Assembly (NCBI GenBank): GCA_037444625.1
Contig: JBBIMA010000011.1
Location: 1 to 64,000 of the forward strand
Length of the DNA stretch: 64,000 nucleotides
From: DTHT01 sp037444625
GTDB lineage: Bacteria; Acidobacteriota; Terriglobia; Bryobacterales; Bryobacteraceae
Direction: 5' to 3'
Shown here: in pieces, positions 16,423 to 24,899 of the stretch
Numbering within the stretch: the stretch's first letter is position 1
How the letters are laid out: every line of letters starts with the position of its first letter
Notes under the pieces: model-generated
Told to the model about the DNA's origin: nothing
Databases searched by the model: none
Seen by the model: only the letters and a program-made list of their open reading frames with translations
Translations under genes and position numbers: made by a program

Positions 16423-19290
16423 TCAGGGTTTCTGCACGGTCACCAGCACCGCCTCGCTGCGCTGGCCGGTGGCCAACGAACGCACCTGGGCGACGTAGTT
16501 GCCGGGAGCGAGGGTCTCGGGCACCTGGGCCACGATCTGCCCGGGCGAGGTCTGAAGCAAGGGCAGGGGCGTGTCGCTGAAGGTGACGCAAACTCCGCCG
16601 AGCAAGGTGGGGGCCGGGATCTCGTCGGCGGCTGCCTTGGCGGCGAGGTTGGAGCCGGAGATGTTGACGAAGGCGCCGGGGCGCAGTCCGGCCGCCGGGT
16701 CGGAGGCGTTACGGAGGGCGGCCGCGCCGCCGGCGAGCTGGGGCCGGGAGAGGCCGGCGGGAGTCAGGGAAGTGACGGTGAGGCCGGACAGGGTGATGGC
16801 GTAGGCGTTCCCCTGGGAATCGGCCGCCAACTGGCGGGGCGGCACATTGACGCGCGTGTTGCCGAAGCGGCTGAGCACGGGCTGCTCGGCCAGGGCGCCC
16901 ACGGTGTTGACCGAGCGATCGCGCAGATCCACCAGCTCGAGGGTGGGGCGCGCGTCGCCCGAGGCCGTCGAAGCTACGGTTTGTTTAACCGGCGTGGTCA
17001 GGCGCAGAAAACTCGAATCGTCCAGAGCGGCCACCGCCGCCACGTTGCGGCGGGAGGCCAGCAGGCCGGCCTGTGTGGCGGTGGGACTCTCCGCCCCGCC
17101 CACCACCGCCAGCGAGGAATTGAAGATGAAGCCGTTGGCCAGGAAGTAAGCGCCCCCCGGGGCGGCGGCCAGCGGGCCGTAGTAAGTCAGGATATTGGTC
17201 TGCGAGTAAGGACGGCTGGAAGCGACGTAGGCATCGGCCATGCCGTCGTAGAGATAGACCGTGCCGTTGCCCGCCAGCGTGACGATGTAGCGGCCGTCGG
17301 GGGTGCCTGCCATGCGGGGCGGGCCGCTGGTGCTGGAGGTGCTGAACTGGGTGGGGGCCACCGAGTCGGCCGGGCGGACGGTCATCTCGTTGTTGACCAC
17401 TTTCCATTGCGTGCCGTTGGACATGACCACCTGCAAGCCGAACAGTCCGAAAGCGATGGCTTGGGGGGTGATCGGGTTGGCGTTGCCCGAGCGGGGGATG
17501 GGCGGGAAGCGCACGCTGCCTGTGACTTGCCCTTCCTCCAAGTCCACGATGCTGATGGATTCGCCGCCGGTGTTGGCCACGTATAGGGTCTTGCCGTCGC
17601 CCGCCAGGGCCATCTGGTGGGGAAGCTGCCCCACCTCGATCGGCGCCAGGAAACGCTGCTTGCTGCGGTCGAATACTTCGATACGGTTGTAACCGGAGTT
17701 GGTGATGTAGACCCGGTCGCGCGCCTCATCCACCAGCAGATCCTGAAGGCCCTCGGAGACCGTGGGGACGGTGGGGACCGGGAAAATCACCCCGCGCTGG
17801 TCGGGCTGGCGGACGTTCATGTAGACCAGGATGGTGTTGGGAATGTTGATCGCCTCGGGAGAAGCCAGATTGACGGCCAGCGGGGCGCCGCTGTTGGAGG
17901 CCGCTCCGGAATAAAGGTTCGTGCCGTACTGGCGGGTCAGGCTGGTGCGGCCCGGCTCCAGGGTGAAAGTGATGGTGGCCGGGGCCACGCCGCTGGAGGC
18001 CTCGGCCACCAGGGCGGCGGTGGTGTCCGGGACGCTGAAGGTCAAGCGCCCCTGGCCCAGATTGAGCACACGCACGGAGGCTCTGGCCAAGCCCCGGTGG
18101 CAGTCGTCGGAGGCCAGAAGGACCGTGGTGCTTTCCGGCTGAAGGATCGGGTATTCGTACAGCTTGCCCAGCGGGAGGTAGATCAGACCGGACTCCGACA
18201 GGCCCCAGGCGTGCTCCCCGTCGGAGGTAATCACCATCTTGGCGATGATGCTCTCGGGGATCTTGATGCCCAGGCGGATGGCCAGATTGCGCGGGTTCGA
18301 GATCAGCAGGGTGGAGGCCTCCGGCCGGGCGGCAGGCAGCGAGTACGGGGCCACGTTGAAAGCGCTGTAAAGGGTCCGGCCGTCGGGCGAGAAGACGCTG
18401 CCGCCCACGTTCTGCAAGGTGTTGAAGGTGGCCGTGCCCGAGCTGCTCAGCGGGAAGGGTGCGTTGGCCGTATTCTGCTGGGCGATGACGGCCAGCGTGG
18501 CGGTGTCATAAAGCGTGAAGCCGGCCATGAAGCTGGCGCCGTCGGGCGCCACCGAGAGCACGGTGGACTGGCCGGTCACCGTGCGGCTGCGCAGGATCGA
18601 GCCCGAGGCTACCTCGTAGACGAAAAGGATCGTGGACTGGTTGTTGTTGACCGTGCTCAGGCCGATGATGTAGGCGCCGTCGGGCGTGCGGATCAATTTG
18701 CCGCGGAAGGTGGTCACCGGCCGGCCCAGCGTAACGGCCGGCAGGCCGGAGGGCGTGGGCGGCGGCGGCGCGAAGGAGACCGGCGTGACCTGCTGGCCCT
18801 GCTGCCCGCTGGGATCGAACAGCACGAGCGAGTTGATCTGGTCGGTGCTGCTGGTCCCCTGGGTGGTGATCAGCACGCGGCCGTCCGCGCCCACCTCGAC
18901 GCCCTCGGGTTTGGCCGGCAGGGCGACCGTCTGCACCACCCGGTCGGCGTCCAGGTCAATGACGCTCAGCGACGAGCCGGCGTTGTTGGTTACATACAAG
19001 CGCCGGCCGTCGGGAGAGATGGCGGCCGCCACCGGGGAGCTGCCTACCGGCACGGCGGCCGCCACGCGCCGATCACGATAACTGTAAATGTCGACCCGGG
19101 CGGCGTTCTGGTTCACCAGATACAACCGGCCGCGCGATTCGTCCAACACCACGTCGGAAGGAGTGCCGCCCAGCCGCACCACTTCGCCGAAGGTGGCGCC
19201 GGCCGATTGAGCCCATAGCGCCGCTGCGCCCGCAGCCATCCACCACGCGAGCCCGGCGGCCCTCGCCTTACGAGCCAAGCTTGCCGTCAT
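16423..19290 (-). CDS. Secreted YVTN beta-propeller protein, paralogue with half of the C-terminal domain
   Basis: This 955-residue protein follows the same plan as its downstream neighbour: a basic signal peptide (about 1-28), a first propeller starting F-G-E-V-V-R-L-G-G-T-P-S-D-V-V-L-D-E, a middle beta domain, and a second propeller with R-V-Y-I-T-N-S-G-Y-N-R-I-E-V-F-D. The C-terminus begins with A-L-R-N-A-S-D-P and includes S-P-G-Q-I-V-A-Q-V-P, which is only the first half of the TIGR03437-type domain. It stops at V-T-V-Q-K-P, close to the domain boundary. The Pro/Gly-rich insertion of the paralogue is missing. This gene is first in the probable two-gene operon; its start codon is 63 bp from the regulatory site at 19354, which points the other way. 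Confidence 0.85.
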   Translation of the reverse strand: MTASLARKARAAGLAWWMAAGAAALWAQSAGATFGEVVRLGGTPSDVVLDESRGRLYLVNQNAARVDIYSYRDRRVAAAVPVGSSPVAAAISPDGRRLYVTNNAGSSLSVIDLDADRVVQTVALPAKPEGVEVGADGRVLITTQGTSSTDQINSLVLFDPSGQQGQQVTPVSFAPPPPTPSGLPAVTLGRPVTTFRGKLIRTPDGAYIIGLSTVNNNQSTILFVYEVASGSILRSRTVTGQSTVLSVAPDGASFMAGFTLYDTATLAVIAQQNTANAPFPLSSSGTATFNTLQNVGGSVFSPDGRTLYSAFNVAPYSLPAARPEASTLLISNPRNLAIRLGIKIPESIIAKMVITSDGEHAWGLSESGLIYLPLGKLYEYPILQPESTTVLLASDDCHRGLARASVRVLNLGQGRLTFSVPDTTAALVAEASSGVAPATITFTLEPGRTSLTRQYGTNLYSGAASNSGAPLAVNLASPEAINIPNTILVYMNVRQPDQRGVIFPVPTVPTVSEGLQDLLVDEARDRVYITNSGYNRIEVFDRSKQRFLAPIEVGQLPHQMALAGDGKTLYVANTGGESISIVDLEEGQVTGSVRFPPIPRSGNANPITPQAIAFGLFGLQVVMSNGTQWKVVNNEMTVRPADSVAPTQFSTSSTSGPPRMAGTPDGRYIVTLAGNGTVYLYDGMADAYVASSRPYSQTNILTYYGPLAAAPGGAYFLANGFIFNSSLAVVGGAESPTATQAGLLASRRNVAAVAALDDSSFLRLTTPVKQTVASTASGDARPTLELVDLRDRSVNTVGALAEQPVLSRFGNTRVNVPPRQLAADSQGNAYAITLSGLTVTSLTPAGLSRPQLAGGAAALRNASDPAAGLRPGAFVNISGSNLAAKAAADEIPAPTLLGGVCVTFSDTPLPLLQTSPGQIVAQVPETLAPGNYVAQVRSLATGQRSEAVLVTVQKP

Positions 19291-19353
19291 GTTCGATTAG
19301 GTCGGGATCCTGTCTGCTGAAACCCGGCCCCCGTCGGAAGGTTGGTTAAGAGA

Positions 19354-19405
19354 GTGCAAAGAGTTGTTAAGAAGGTCAAGAGATTCGGTACGCCGGGGCT
19401 TGACA
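19354..19405 (+). promoter_or_regulatory. Tandem GTnAA repeat + CCGGG + TTGACA, copy 2
   Basis: The core TGCAAAGAGTTGT (19355-19367) is followed by a tandem repeat of the form GTTAAGAAG-GTCAAGAGA, then ten bases, CCGGGGC (19393-19399) and a perfect -35 hexamer TTGACA (19400-19405). A further GTTAAGAGA lies just upstream at 19345-19353. Over 32 bp from 19355, 28 positions match the copy at 22932. It points to the broken GYD gene at 19530. A -10 element is less clear; the TCTCAC-ATA region at 19423-19431 is the best candidate. Binding of a regulator is inferred, not shown. Confidence 0.5.
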
Positions 19406-19529
19406 CGGGGGTGAATCTTCGCTCTCACATAGGGGATCCCAAAATCGGAATGCGTGACAGACTGGCCCCGGGGGACCGGAAGCGAAACCCGAGTGCAGCG
19501 CTCAGGCAGCGCAGAAAGGGGAGTGTGGG

Positions 19530-19724
19530 ATGCCGACCTACGTCACTCTACTTAAGTGGACCGACCAGGGCGTCCAGGATGTCAAGAATATGCCTGCGCG
19601 GTTCGAGGCCGCCAAACAGCTCACTCCGCATCAGAACAGCAACTTCAGGGCGAACTGGATGATCCGCGGATCGGCGGCGCTCTCGATTCGCCCGAAGCGG
19701 GCCGTCACGTTGGCCGTCGCATAG
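19530..19724 (+). pseudogene. Truncated GYD-domain gene
   Basis: The first 31 codons read like the start of a GYD-domain protein: M-P-T-Y-V-T-L-L-K-W-T-D-Q-G, then A-R-F-E-A-A-K-Q-L. GYD proteins are usually about 95-100 residues with a characteristic G-x-Y-D motif later. Here the likeness stops near 19622, and the frame runs on antisense through the end of the receptor gene to a stop at 19722-19724. So the central and C-terminal parts are lost. The front is intact: a -35 hexamer at 19400 and an AAAGGGGAG ribosome site before the ATG. A deletion or rearrangement joined it to the 3' flank of the receptor gene, whose stop codon is only about 8 bp further. A short expressed peptide is possible but a functional GYD protein is not. 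Confidence 0.6.
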
Positions 19725-22700
19725 GGGTTTCCAAAGTTAGGTTTGTTGAAGGCGTTGAAGAGCTCGGTGCGGAATTGCAGGCGGGCCCTTTCGGCCAGCG
19801 AAAAGCTCTTCATGAAGCCCAGGTCGAAGTTGACCGCTCCGGGCCCGCGCAATAGATTCCTGGGCGCCGTACCGAAGGTTCCGATGGCGTTCAAGGTGAA
19901 GGCGGCCGTGTTGAAGTACCGGGCTATCAGTTCGGCGCGGGGCCGGTTCGGATCGAGGTATGGGTTCCCGATCAGATCTGCAAAGTCCATGTTGTTGCCG
20001 CTGAGAGCGCGATCCACCCCGGACCTCACCGTGAAGGGGAATCCGCTTCGGATCGTGGTGATGCCGGTAAACTGCCAGCCGCCCAGGACCCCCCTGACCC
20101 AGCCGGCTTGTTGGGAAAGCCGGGGCAGATTCCAGACGTGGGAGACCAGCAGCCGCCGCGGCAGATCGAAATCCGACAGGCCGCGATTCAGGGCGCGGTT
20201 GAGCGGCACGGCTTGCGAAGGATTCTGGGGCGTCTGGTCGGAGGAGACCTCATCAATGGACTTCGAAACGGTGTAGTTGACCTCGACGGAGAAGTTCTGC
20301 GCGACGCGCCGCTCCACGGAGATCTCCAGGCCGTGATAGCTGGAGGTGCTCTCGGATCCCATGACGTTCACGATGCTGAAGTTCTGATAGGGCCGCCGCT
20401 GTTGGATGTTGCCCGTGGTCGCGCCCGGGCCGTAGCGCGCATAGTTGACGTCATCGGTGGCCGACAGGTGGCGTCCCAGGTTGCCCACATAGCTGGCGCG
20501 CACCACAAGGTTGGGGATCACCTCCCGCTCCAGGGTAAGGTTCACCATCTCCTGGTAACTGGGCTGAAAGTTTCTGGCGAACGATCCGAACATGCCCAGC
20601 GGGGTGATGAACCTGGAATCGCGCGGCGGGATGAAGGGGGCGAAGCCGGCCGGAAAGGGATTCTCCATGCCGAGATAGGGATCCTCGAACCTGACGCCGT
20701 AGCGAGTGACCTGCGGGCTGAAGGGCGCCGCATTGACGAAGCCGTTGTAAAGCACGGTGAACTGCGGATTCCAGAACAGACCGAACCCGCCCCGGATCAC
20801 GCTGCGCCCGCCGCCCGGCCGCCAGGCGAAGCCGAACCGGGGAGCGATCTGCTTCCAGTAAGAGTTGAAGCCGCCCTTCGGGCAGCCGGGGTCACCGGCG
20901 TTCAGATAGCCCTCGGGCGCGTTGGGGAAGAGAGTGGAACGGGTGCCGGGCAGGAAGCACTGGGTCCGGCCGAGATCGTCGTGGAAGGGGAACATGGGAT
21001 CCCAGCGAAGGCCCAGATTGACGGTGAGCTGGGAGGTGATCCGCCAGTTGTCCTGTAGAAAGAATCCCCAGCGCGTGCCGTAAAGGTCCTTGTATTCGCC
21101 GCCGCCCTGATCGAACTGGTAGACCTCGCCCAGCATGAAGTCGGCCATGGCATTGCCCGTGATCGCGCCGGTGAAGTTGAACAGGCCCATGGTCCGGAAG
21201 TGATTGCGGATCTTGTTGGAGGAGCGAAGAATCTCGCCCCCGAACTTCACCTCGTGCGCGCTGCGCATCCAGGTGGTGGTGTTCGACCAATGCAGGTCGT
21301 AGTCCGGCTTGTCGTAGTTCCATCCCGGCCGGGCGAGGAAGCCTCCCGACACATTGATGTAAACCGAGGGCGGATCCTTGACGGCGATGCCTTTGACCCC
21401 CGCGTCGCGGAAGTTGATGGGCAGCTTCACGGCCGTCCAGTCGTTGAAGGTCCGCCGGCCGCGGTAGGCGAAGGTGGAGCTGGTGAGCCACTGCGGCGAG
21501 ATGGTGTAGATATCGTTGACGGTGAACTGCATGTAGGGCTGGCGGGAAAGGCCGGCGTCGGCGGCGTACATCGAAGCCAGGTCATTGACATTGCCGCCGA
21601 AGGGCCGGGTGAGTTTGTTGCGGAAGTAGCGCGCCACCAGCCGGTGGCTGCGCAAGTAATAGTCGCCCCGCGCCATGAATTCGTTGAGATTGTTCTTGAC
21701 GGGGATGCCCAGGAAACGCTCTCCGGTGGGCGTACCCGGGTCCGGCAGGTACCTCAGGAAGTTCAGCGTGACGGGGTTCAGGCGACTGGCGGGAATCTGG
21801 TTGCCGGGGAAGGGTTGCCGGCTTTGCGGATCGGTGAGGGCCCGGCTCACGGAGGAGAAATCTCCCCGGCGCATGGCGGCGGTAGGCAGGAACTGCCGAG
21901 TCAGGCTGGGATCGCTGCGCAGGCGGGTGCCTTGATAGGAGACGAAGAAGAAGGCCTTGTCTTTTTGAACCGGACCGCCCAGCGTGGCCCCGAACTGATT
22001 GCGTTTGAGCGAGTCGCGGCGGGCGGCGAAGAAGTTGCGCGCGTTGAGAACCGCATTGCGCACGAACTCGAACGCACTGCCGTGAAACTCGTTGCTGCCC
22101 GCCTTGGTGACGACATTGACCACCGCGCCCACGGCGTTGCCGTACTCGGCGCTGAAGTTGGTCTTTTGCAGGCCGAACTCCTGGATGGCGTCGGGATTGG
22201 GGAAGTTGCCGCTGAAGTTGCGGTAGGAATCGGTGTTCATGCCCGAATCCATCAGCCAGTAGACGCCGCTCTGGCGGCTGCCGCTGACCACGAAAGCGTC
22301 GCCTTCGCCGTAGGAACTGGCCCGCAGGATCACGCCGGCCTGAATGGCCAAAAGCTGGGTGATGTTGCGCCCGTTCAGCGGCAGGTCTACGATGCGCTGC
22401 TGATCCACCAGGCCGCGAATGCCGCCGACCTGGGTCTCCAGCAAGGGCGCGGCCGCGGTGACGGTGACGGTCTCGCTGGCGGCCCCCAGCTTCAGCACCA
22501 CGTCGAGGTTGACGATGTCGTTGACGGCCAGCGTGATGCCCTCGCGCACGTAACGCTGGAAGCCGCTCTTTTCGACCTCCAGACGGTATGGGCCTACCGG
22601 CAGCGCGGGCAGAGAATAGAGTCCCTCCAGGCTGGTCTGTCGGCTCTGGCGCAGACCGGTTTGCAGGTGAATCGCGGTCACGGTCGCCTCGGGCACGGCC

Positions 22701-22810
22701 GCCCCCGAGGGGTCGCGCACAACGCCTACCAGACTGGCCTGGCCCAAGCAATGCCCTGCGCCCAGCACAGCCAAACAGGCGGCAACCGCCCACACACTAC
22801 CCTTCCGCAT
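19631..22810 (-). CDS. TonB-dependent receptor with N-terminal carboxypeptidase-regulatory-like domain (Oar-like)
   Basis: This 1059-residue outer-membrane protein has a signal peptide (1-24), a carboxypeptidase-regulatory-like domain (about 26-105, with D-P-S-G-A-A-V-P-E-A-T-V), a plug region (about 120-240, with the N-V-V-T-K-A-G-S-N-E-F-H-G-S segment), and a long beta-barrel of alternating aromatic strands ending in the typical aromatic terminus L-K-L-L-F. This is the Oar-like receptor type abundant in Acidobacteria, thought to import oligosaccharides or other large substrates with TonB energy. Its ribosome site AAGGAGGT is perfect. The divergent gene is a sigma factor, a common pairing for regulated receptors. 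The barrel is intact although the flanking DNA after its stop is rearranged. Confidence 0.9.
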   Translation of the reverse strand: MRKGSVWAVAACLAVLGAGHCLGQASLVGVVRDPSGAAVPEATVTAIHLQTGLRQSRQTSLEGLYSLPALPVGPYRLEVEKSGFQRYVREGITLAVNDIVNLDVVLKLGAASETVTVTAAAPLLETQVGGIRGLVDQQRIVDLPLNGRNITQLLAIQAGVILRASSYGEGDAFVVSGSRQSGVYWLMDSGMNTDSYRNFSGNFPNPDAIQEFGLQKTNFSAEYGNAVGAVVNVVTKAGSNEFHGSAFEFVRNAVLNARNFFAARRDSLKRNQFGATLGGPVQKDKAFFFVSYQGTRLRSDPSLTRQFLPTAAMRRGDFSSVSRALTDPQSRQPFPGNQIPASRLNPVTLNFLRYLPDPGTPTGERFLGIPVKNNLNEFMARGDYYLRSHRLVARYFRNKLTRPFGGNVNDLASMYAADAGLSRQPYMQFTVNDIYTISPQWLTSSTFAYRGRRTFNDWTAVKLPINFRDAGVKGIAVKDPPSVYINVSGGFLARPGWNYDKPDYDLHWSNTTTWMRSAHEVKFGGEILRSSNKIRNHFRTMGLFNFTGAITGNAMADFMLGEVYQFDQGGGEYKDLYGTRWGFFLQDNWRITSQLTVNLGLRWDPMFPFHDDLGRTQCFLPGTRSTLFPNAPEGYLNAGDPGCPKGGFNSYWKQIAPRFGFAWRPGGGRSVIRGGFGLFWNPQFTVLYNGFVNAAPFSPQVTRYGVRFEDPYLGMENPFPAGFAPFIPPRDSRFITPLGMFGSFARNFQPSYQEMVNLTLEREVIPNLVVRASYVGNLGRHLSATDDVNYARYGPGATTGNIQQRRPYQNFSIVNVMGSESTSSYHGLEISVERRVAQNFSVEVNYTVSKSIDEVSSDQTPQNPSQAVPLNRALNRGLSDFDLPRRLLVSHVWNLPRLSQQAGWVRGVLGGWQFTGITTIRSGFPFTVRSGVDRALSGNNMDFADLIGNPYLDPNRPRAELIARYFNTAAFTLNAIGTFGTAPRNLLRGPGAVNFDLGFMKSFSLAERARLQFRTELFNAFNKPNFGNPYATANVTARFGRIESAADPRIIQFALKLLF

Positions 22811-22931
22811 AGCAGACCTCCTTGCACGGCGTCAAGACAGCCCGATTGTAGCTCCCCTCGGCTGCGACCGGCACGCCGCGATCGGCTTCGCCCCGTCCCG
22901 GCACGGCGGGCGAACCTCTCGGGTCAGGGCA

Positions 22932-22983
22932 TGCAAAGAGTTGTCAAAAATGTAAAGAGATTCTTACATTCCGGGCCTTACCT
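22932..22983 (+). promoter_or_regulatory. Tandem GTnAA repeat + CCGGG + -35-like element, copy 3, upstream of the sigma factor
   Basis: TGCAAAGAGTTGT (22932-22944) is followed by the tandem repeat GTCAAAAAT-GTAAAGAGA, then CCGGGCC (22971-22977) and TTACCT (22978-22983). The order and the fixed CCGGG-to-hexamer distance equal those of the copies at 731 and 19354. A TGTAA...TTACA dyad (22951-22968) overlaps it. The site lies about 45-95 bp upstream of the sigma-factor start at 23026, so autoregulation is possible. Confidence 0.5.
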
Positions 22984-23025
22984 TTTACAAAAATTCCGAA
23001 AGTATGCGGCGTCTATAAACACGTT

Positions 23026-23673
23026 ATGGCCAGTGTGTCTCGGGCGGCCTTCCTGCTGGACGGCGATGCCGAGCTCATGGTGCGCGTGCGGGAGGGAGAC
23101 GCGAGGGGATTCGACCTGCTGGTGGCTCGCCACCGCGAGCCCATCGTGCATTTCCTCCAGCGCATGGTCGAGAACCGGGAGGTGGCCGAGGAGCTGGCCC
23201 AGGAAGTCTTCTTGCGGGTCTATCGGGCGCGGGTGCGCTATCAGCCCACGGCCAGGTTCACGAGCTGGCTGTATCGGATCGCCGCCAACCTGGCCTTCAA
23301 CTGGCTGCGGCGCCGGCGGCGCGAGAGGCAGCCGGACAGCCTGGACGCCGTGCGCCGCTGGGGGCTGGCGCCCCAGCCGGCCGACGGGCAGCCCAGCATC
23401 GAGCAGCAGTTGGTCCGGCGCACGCTGCTGGCCGAGGTCCGCCGGGCGGTCGCCTCCCTGCCCGACCGCCAGCGAGCGGTGGTTCTGCTGCACAAGTATC
23501 ACGAACTGGATTACGAGCAGATCGCGCAGGCGCTGGGCTGCTCGGTGCAGGCCGTCAAGTCGCTGACCTTCCGCGCCTACGCCAACCTGCGAACGGCGCT
23601 GGGCCGAGCGGGCGCGGGGCCGGCAGGCCAGGCCGGAGGACAGCTCAGACCGCTCGGGTGCCGTCCGCGCTGA
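23026..23673 (+). CDS. ECF-type sigma70-family RNA polymerase sigma factor
   Basis: This 215-residue protein has a sigma-2 region (about 25-95) with E-E-L-A-Q-E-V-F-L-R-V-Y and F-T-S-W-L-Y-R-I-A-A-N, and a sigma-4 region (about 135-195) with a helix-turn-helix L-D-Y-E-Q-I-A-Q-A-L-G-C-S-V-Q-A-V-K-S. Region 3 is absent, as in extracytoplasmic-function sigma factors. It would direct RNA polymerase to a small regulon. No anti-sigma gene follows; the next gene is convergent and overlaps the 3' end by 29 bp. The neighbouring TonB-dependent receptor and the repeated promoter motif just upstream suggest control of outer-membrane genes, including itself, but this is inference. Confidence 0.92.
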   Translation: MASVSRAAFLLDGDAELMVRVREGDARGFDLLVARHREPIVHFLQRMVENREVAEELAQEVFLRVYRARVRYQPTARFTSWLYRIAANLAFNWLRRRRRERQPDSLDAVRRWGLAPQPADGQPSIEQQLVRRTLLAEVRRAVASLPDRQRAVVLLHKYHELDYEQIAQALGCSVQAVKSLTFRAYANLRTALGRAGAGPAGQAGGQLRPLGCRPR

Positions 23674-24838
23674 GGCGCATTTTCTTCTCGCGCCGGAAGG
23701 CCAGGTTGGCCAGGTGGGGGCCGGCCACCGCGGCCGCGGCCGTCTCGACCGTGCAATTGGGCTGCTGCCGGCTGCGGATGCACTCGAGGAAATTCTGTTG
23801 GTGCTCCAGGCCGGTGCTGCGATCCTCGATCCGCCGGATGAGTTCGAGCGGCTCGGTCAGATTCCAGGGCGCTTGCTGGAGGCCGGGATCCTTGTAGAGG
23901 CGCGCTCCCCTGCGGTCCAGCACCAGGGTGGCCTGGTCGCCCTGGATCTGGATGGACCAGTCGTTTTCGTAGGAGCTGGCGTAGTTCAGCGTCCAGGTGG
24001 CCATGAAGTCCGGATACTCGAAGGCCGCGCAGAATACGTCGGGCACCTCCGCTCCCAGCATCTTGGCGATGTAGCCGTGGCAAACGGCGGCGCGCGGCGC
24101 CCCGGAGTCGGTCATCCACTGGATGACGTCCATCAGGTGCGTGCCCTGGTCGGTCATGTTGCCGCCCGAGTAGTCCCAGAAGCCGCGCCACCAGCGGAAG
24201 CGCCGGGGTTCGAGGGGGCGCTTGCGGGCCGGCCCGAGGAAGCGCTCCCAGTCCAGCTTGCCGGGCAGGGGCGAGTTGTCCAGGGGCTTGGCGAAGTGCC
24301 AGTTCCAGAGGGCCTTCGCCATGGAAACCTTACCCAGCACGCCCTGCTCGACCAGGCGCTTGACCTCGATGCAGAAGGGCATCGAGCGGCGCTGCATGCC
24401 CACCTGGACGATTTGCTTGGAGCGGCGCACCGCGGCCACCATCCGGGCGCTCTCCTCCAGCGACACCGAGAGCGGCTTCTCCAAATAGACATCCTTGCCC
24501 GCGGCCAGGGCGGCCAGCAGGTGCGGGCAATGGTGATGATCCGGGGTGGCGATCACCACGAAATCCACGCCCGGCTGGGCCAGCAAATCGTGATAGTCCG
24601 CGTAGGTTTTCGCTTCCGCGGGCGATTCCTTGCGGGCCAGCTCGAGGTGCGGCTCGTAGGGATCGCACAAGGCGACGCACTGCGCGCCCAGCTTCTGGAA
24701 GGCGCGATTGAGGGAGCGCCCGCGATTGCCCGTCCCGATCAGGCCGTAAGCCGGCCGATCGTTGGCGCCCAAGGCGCGGCGCGGCAGGAACAGGGGGGCC
24801 GCCGCCAGCCCGATGAATTGCCTGCGATCCGAGTGCAT
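23645..24838 (-). CDS. Gfo/Idh/MocA-family oxidoreductase with twin-arginine leader
   Basis: This 397-residue protein begins with D-R-R-Q-F-I-G, a Tat-type leader, ending near residue 25. A Rossmann NAD(P) motif G35-T-G-N-R-G40 and the family's E120-K-P122 motif follow, with the substrate domain after residue 150 (G-G-N-M-T-D-Q-G-T-H-L-M-D). Export through Tat with bound cofactor is expected for this subgroup, which oxidises or rearranges sugars in the periplasm in some relatives. The substrate is unknown. It is divergent from the glycoside-hydrolase-like gene at 24900, and two similar oxidoreductases occur later in the window (50839 and 58559). Confidence 0.88.
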   Translation of the reverse strand: MHSDRRQFIGLAAAPLFLPRRALGANDRPAYGLIGTGNRGRSLNRAFQKLGAQCVALCDPYEPHLELARKESPAEAKTYADYHDLLAQPGVDFVVIATPDHHHCPHLLAALAAGKDVYLEKPLSVSLEESARMVAAVRRSKQIVQVGMQRRSMPFCIEVKRLVEQGVLGKVSMAKALWNWHFAKPLDNSPLPGKLDWERFLGPARKRPLEPRRFRWWRGFWDYSGGNMTDQGTHLMDVIQWMTDSGAPRAAVCHGYIAKMLGAEVPDVFCAAFEYPDFMATWTLNYASSYENDWSIQIQGDQATLVLDRRGARLYKDPGLQQAPWNLTEPLELIRRIEDRSTGLEHQQNFLECIRSRQQPNCTVETAAAAVAGPHLANLAFRREKKMRLSADGTRAV

Positions 24839-24899
24839 AGCAAGGACCTCCGCTGTGCTAGCTTAACCCAGGACGCCTCGGCGTCACCGAGGAGGATGC

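Noticed and set aside
21200..23025. Plus-strand open frame running across the receptor gene into the sigma-factor region
   Set aside because: It is antisense to the TonB receptor. The peptide M-Q-R-V-V-K-N-V-K-R-F at 22931, and its likeness to the one at 19354, come from the repeated DNA motif rather than from a protein.
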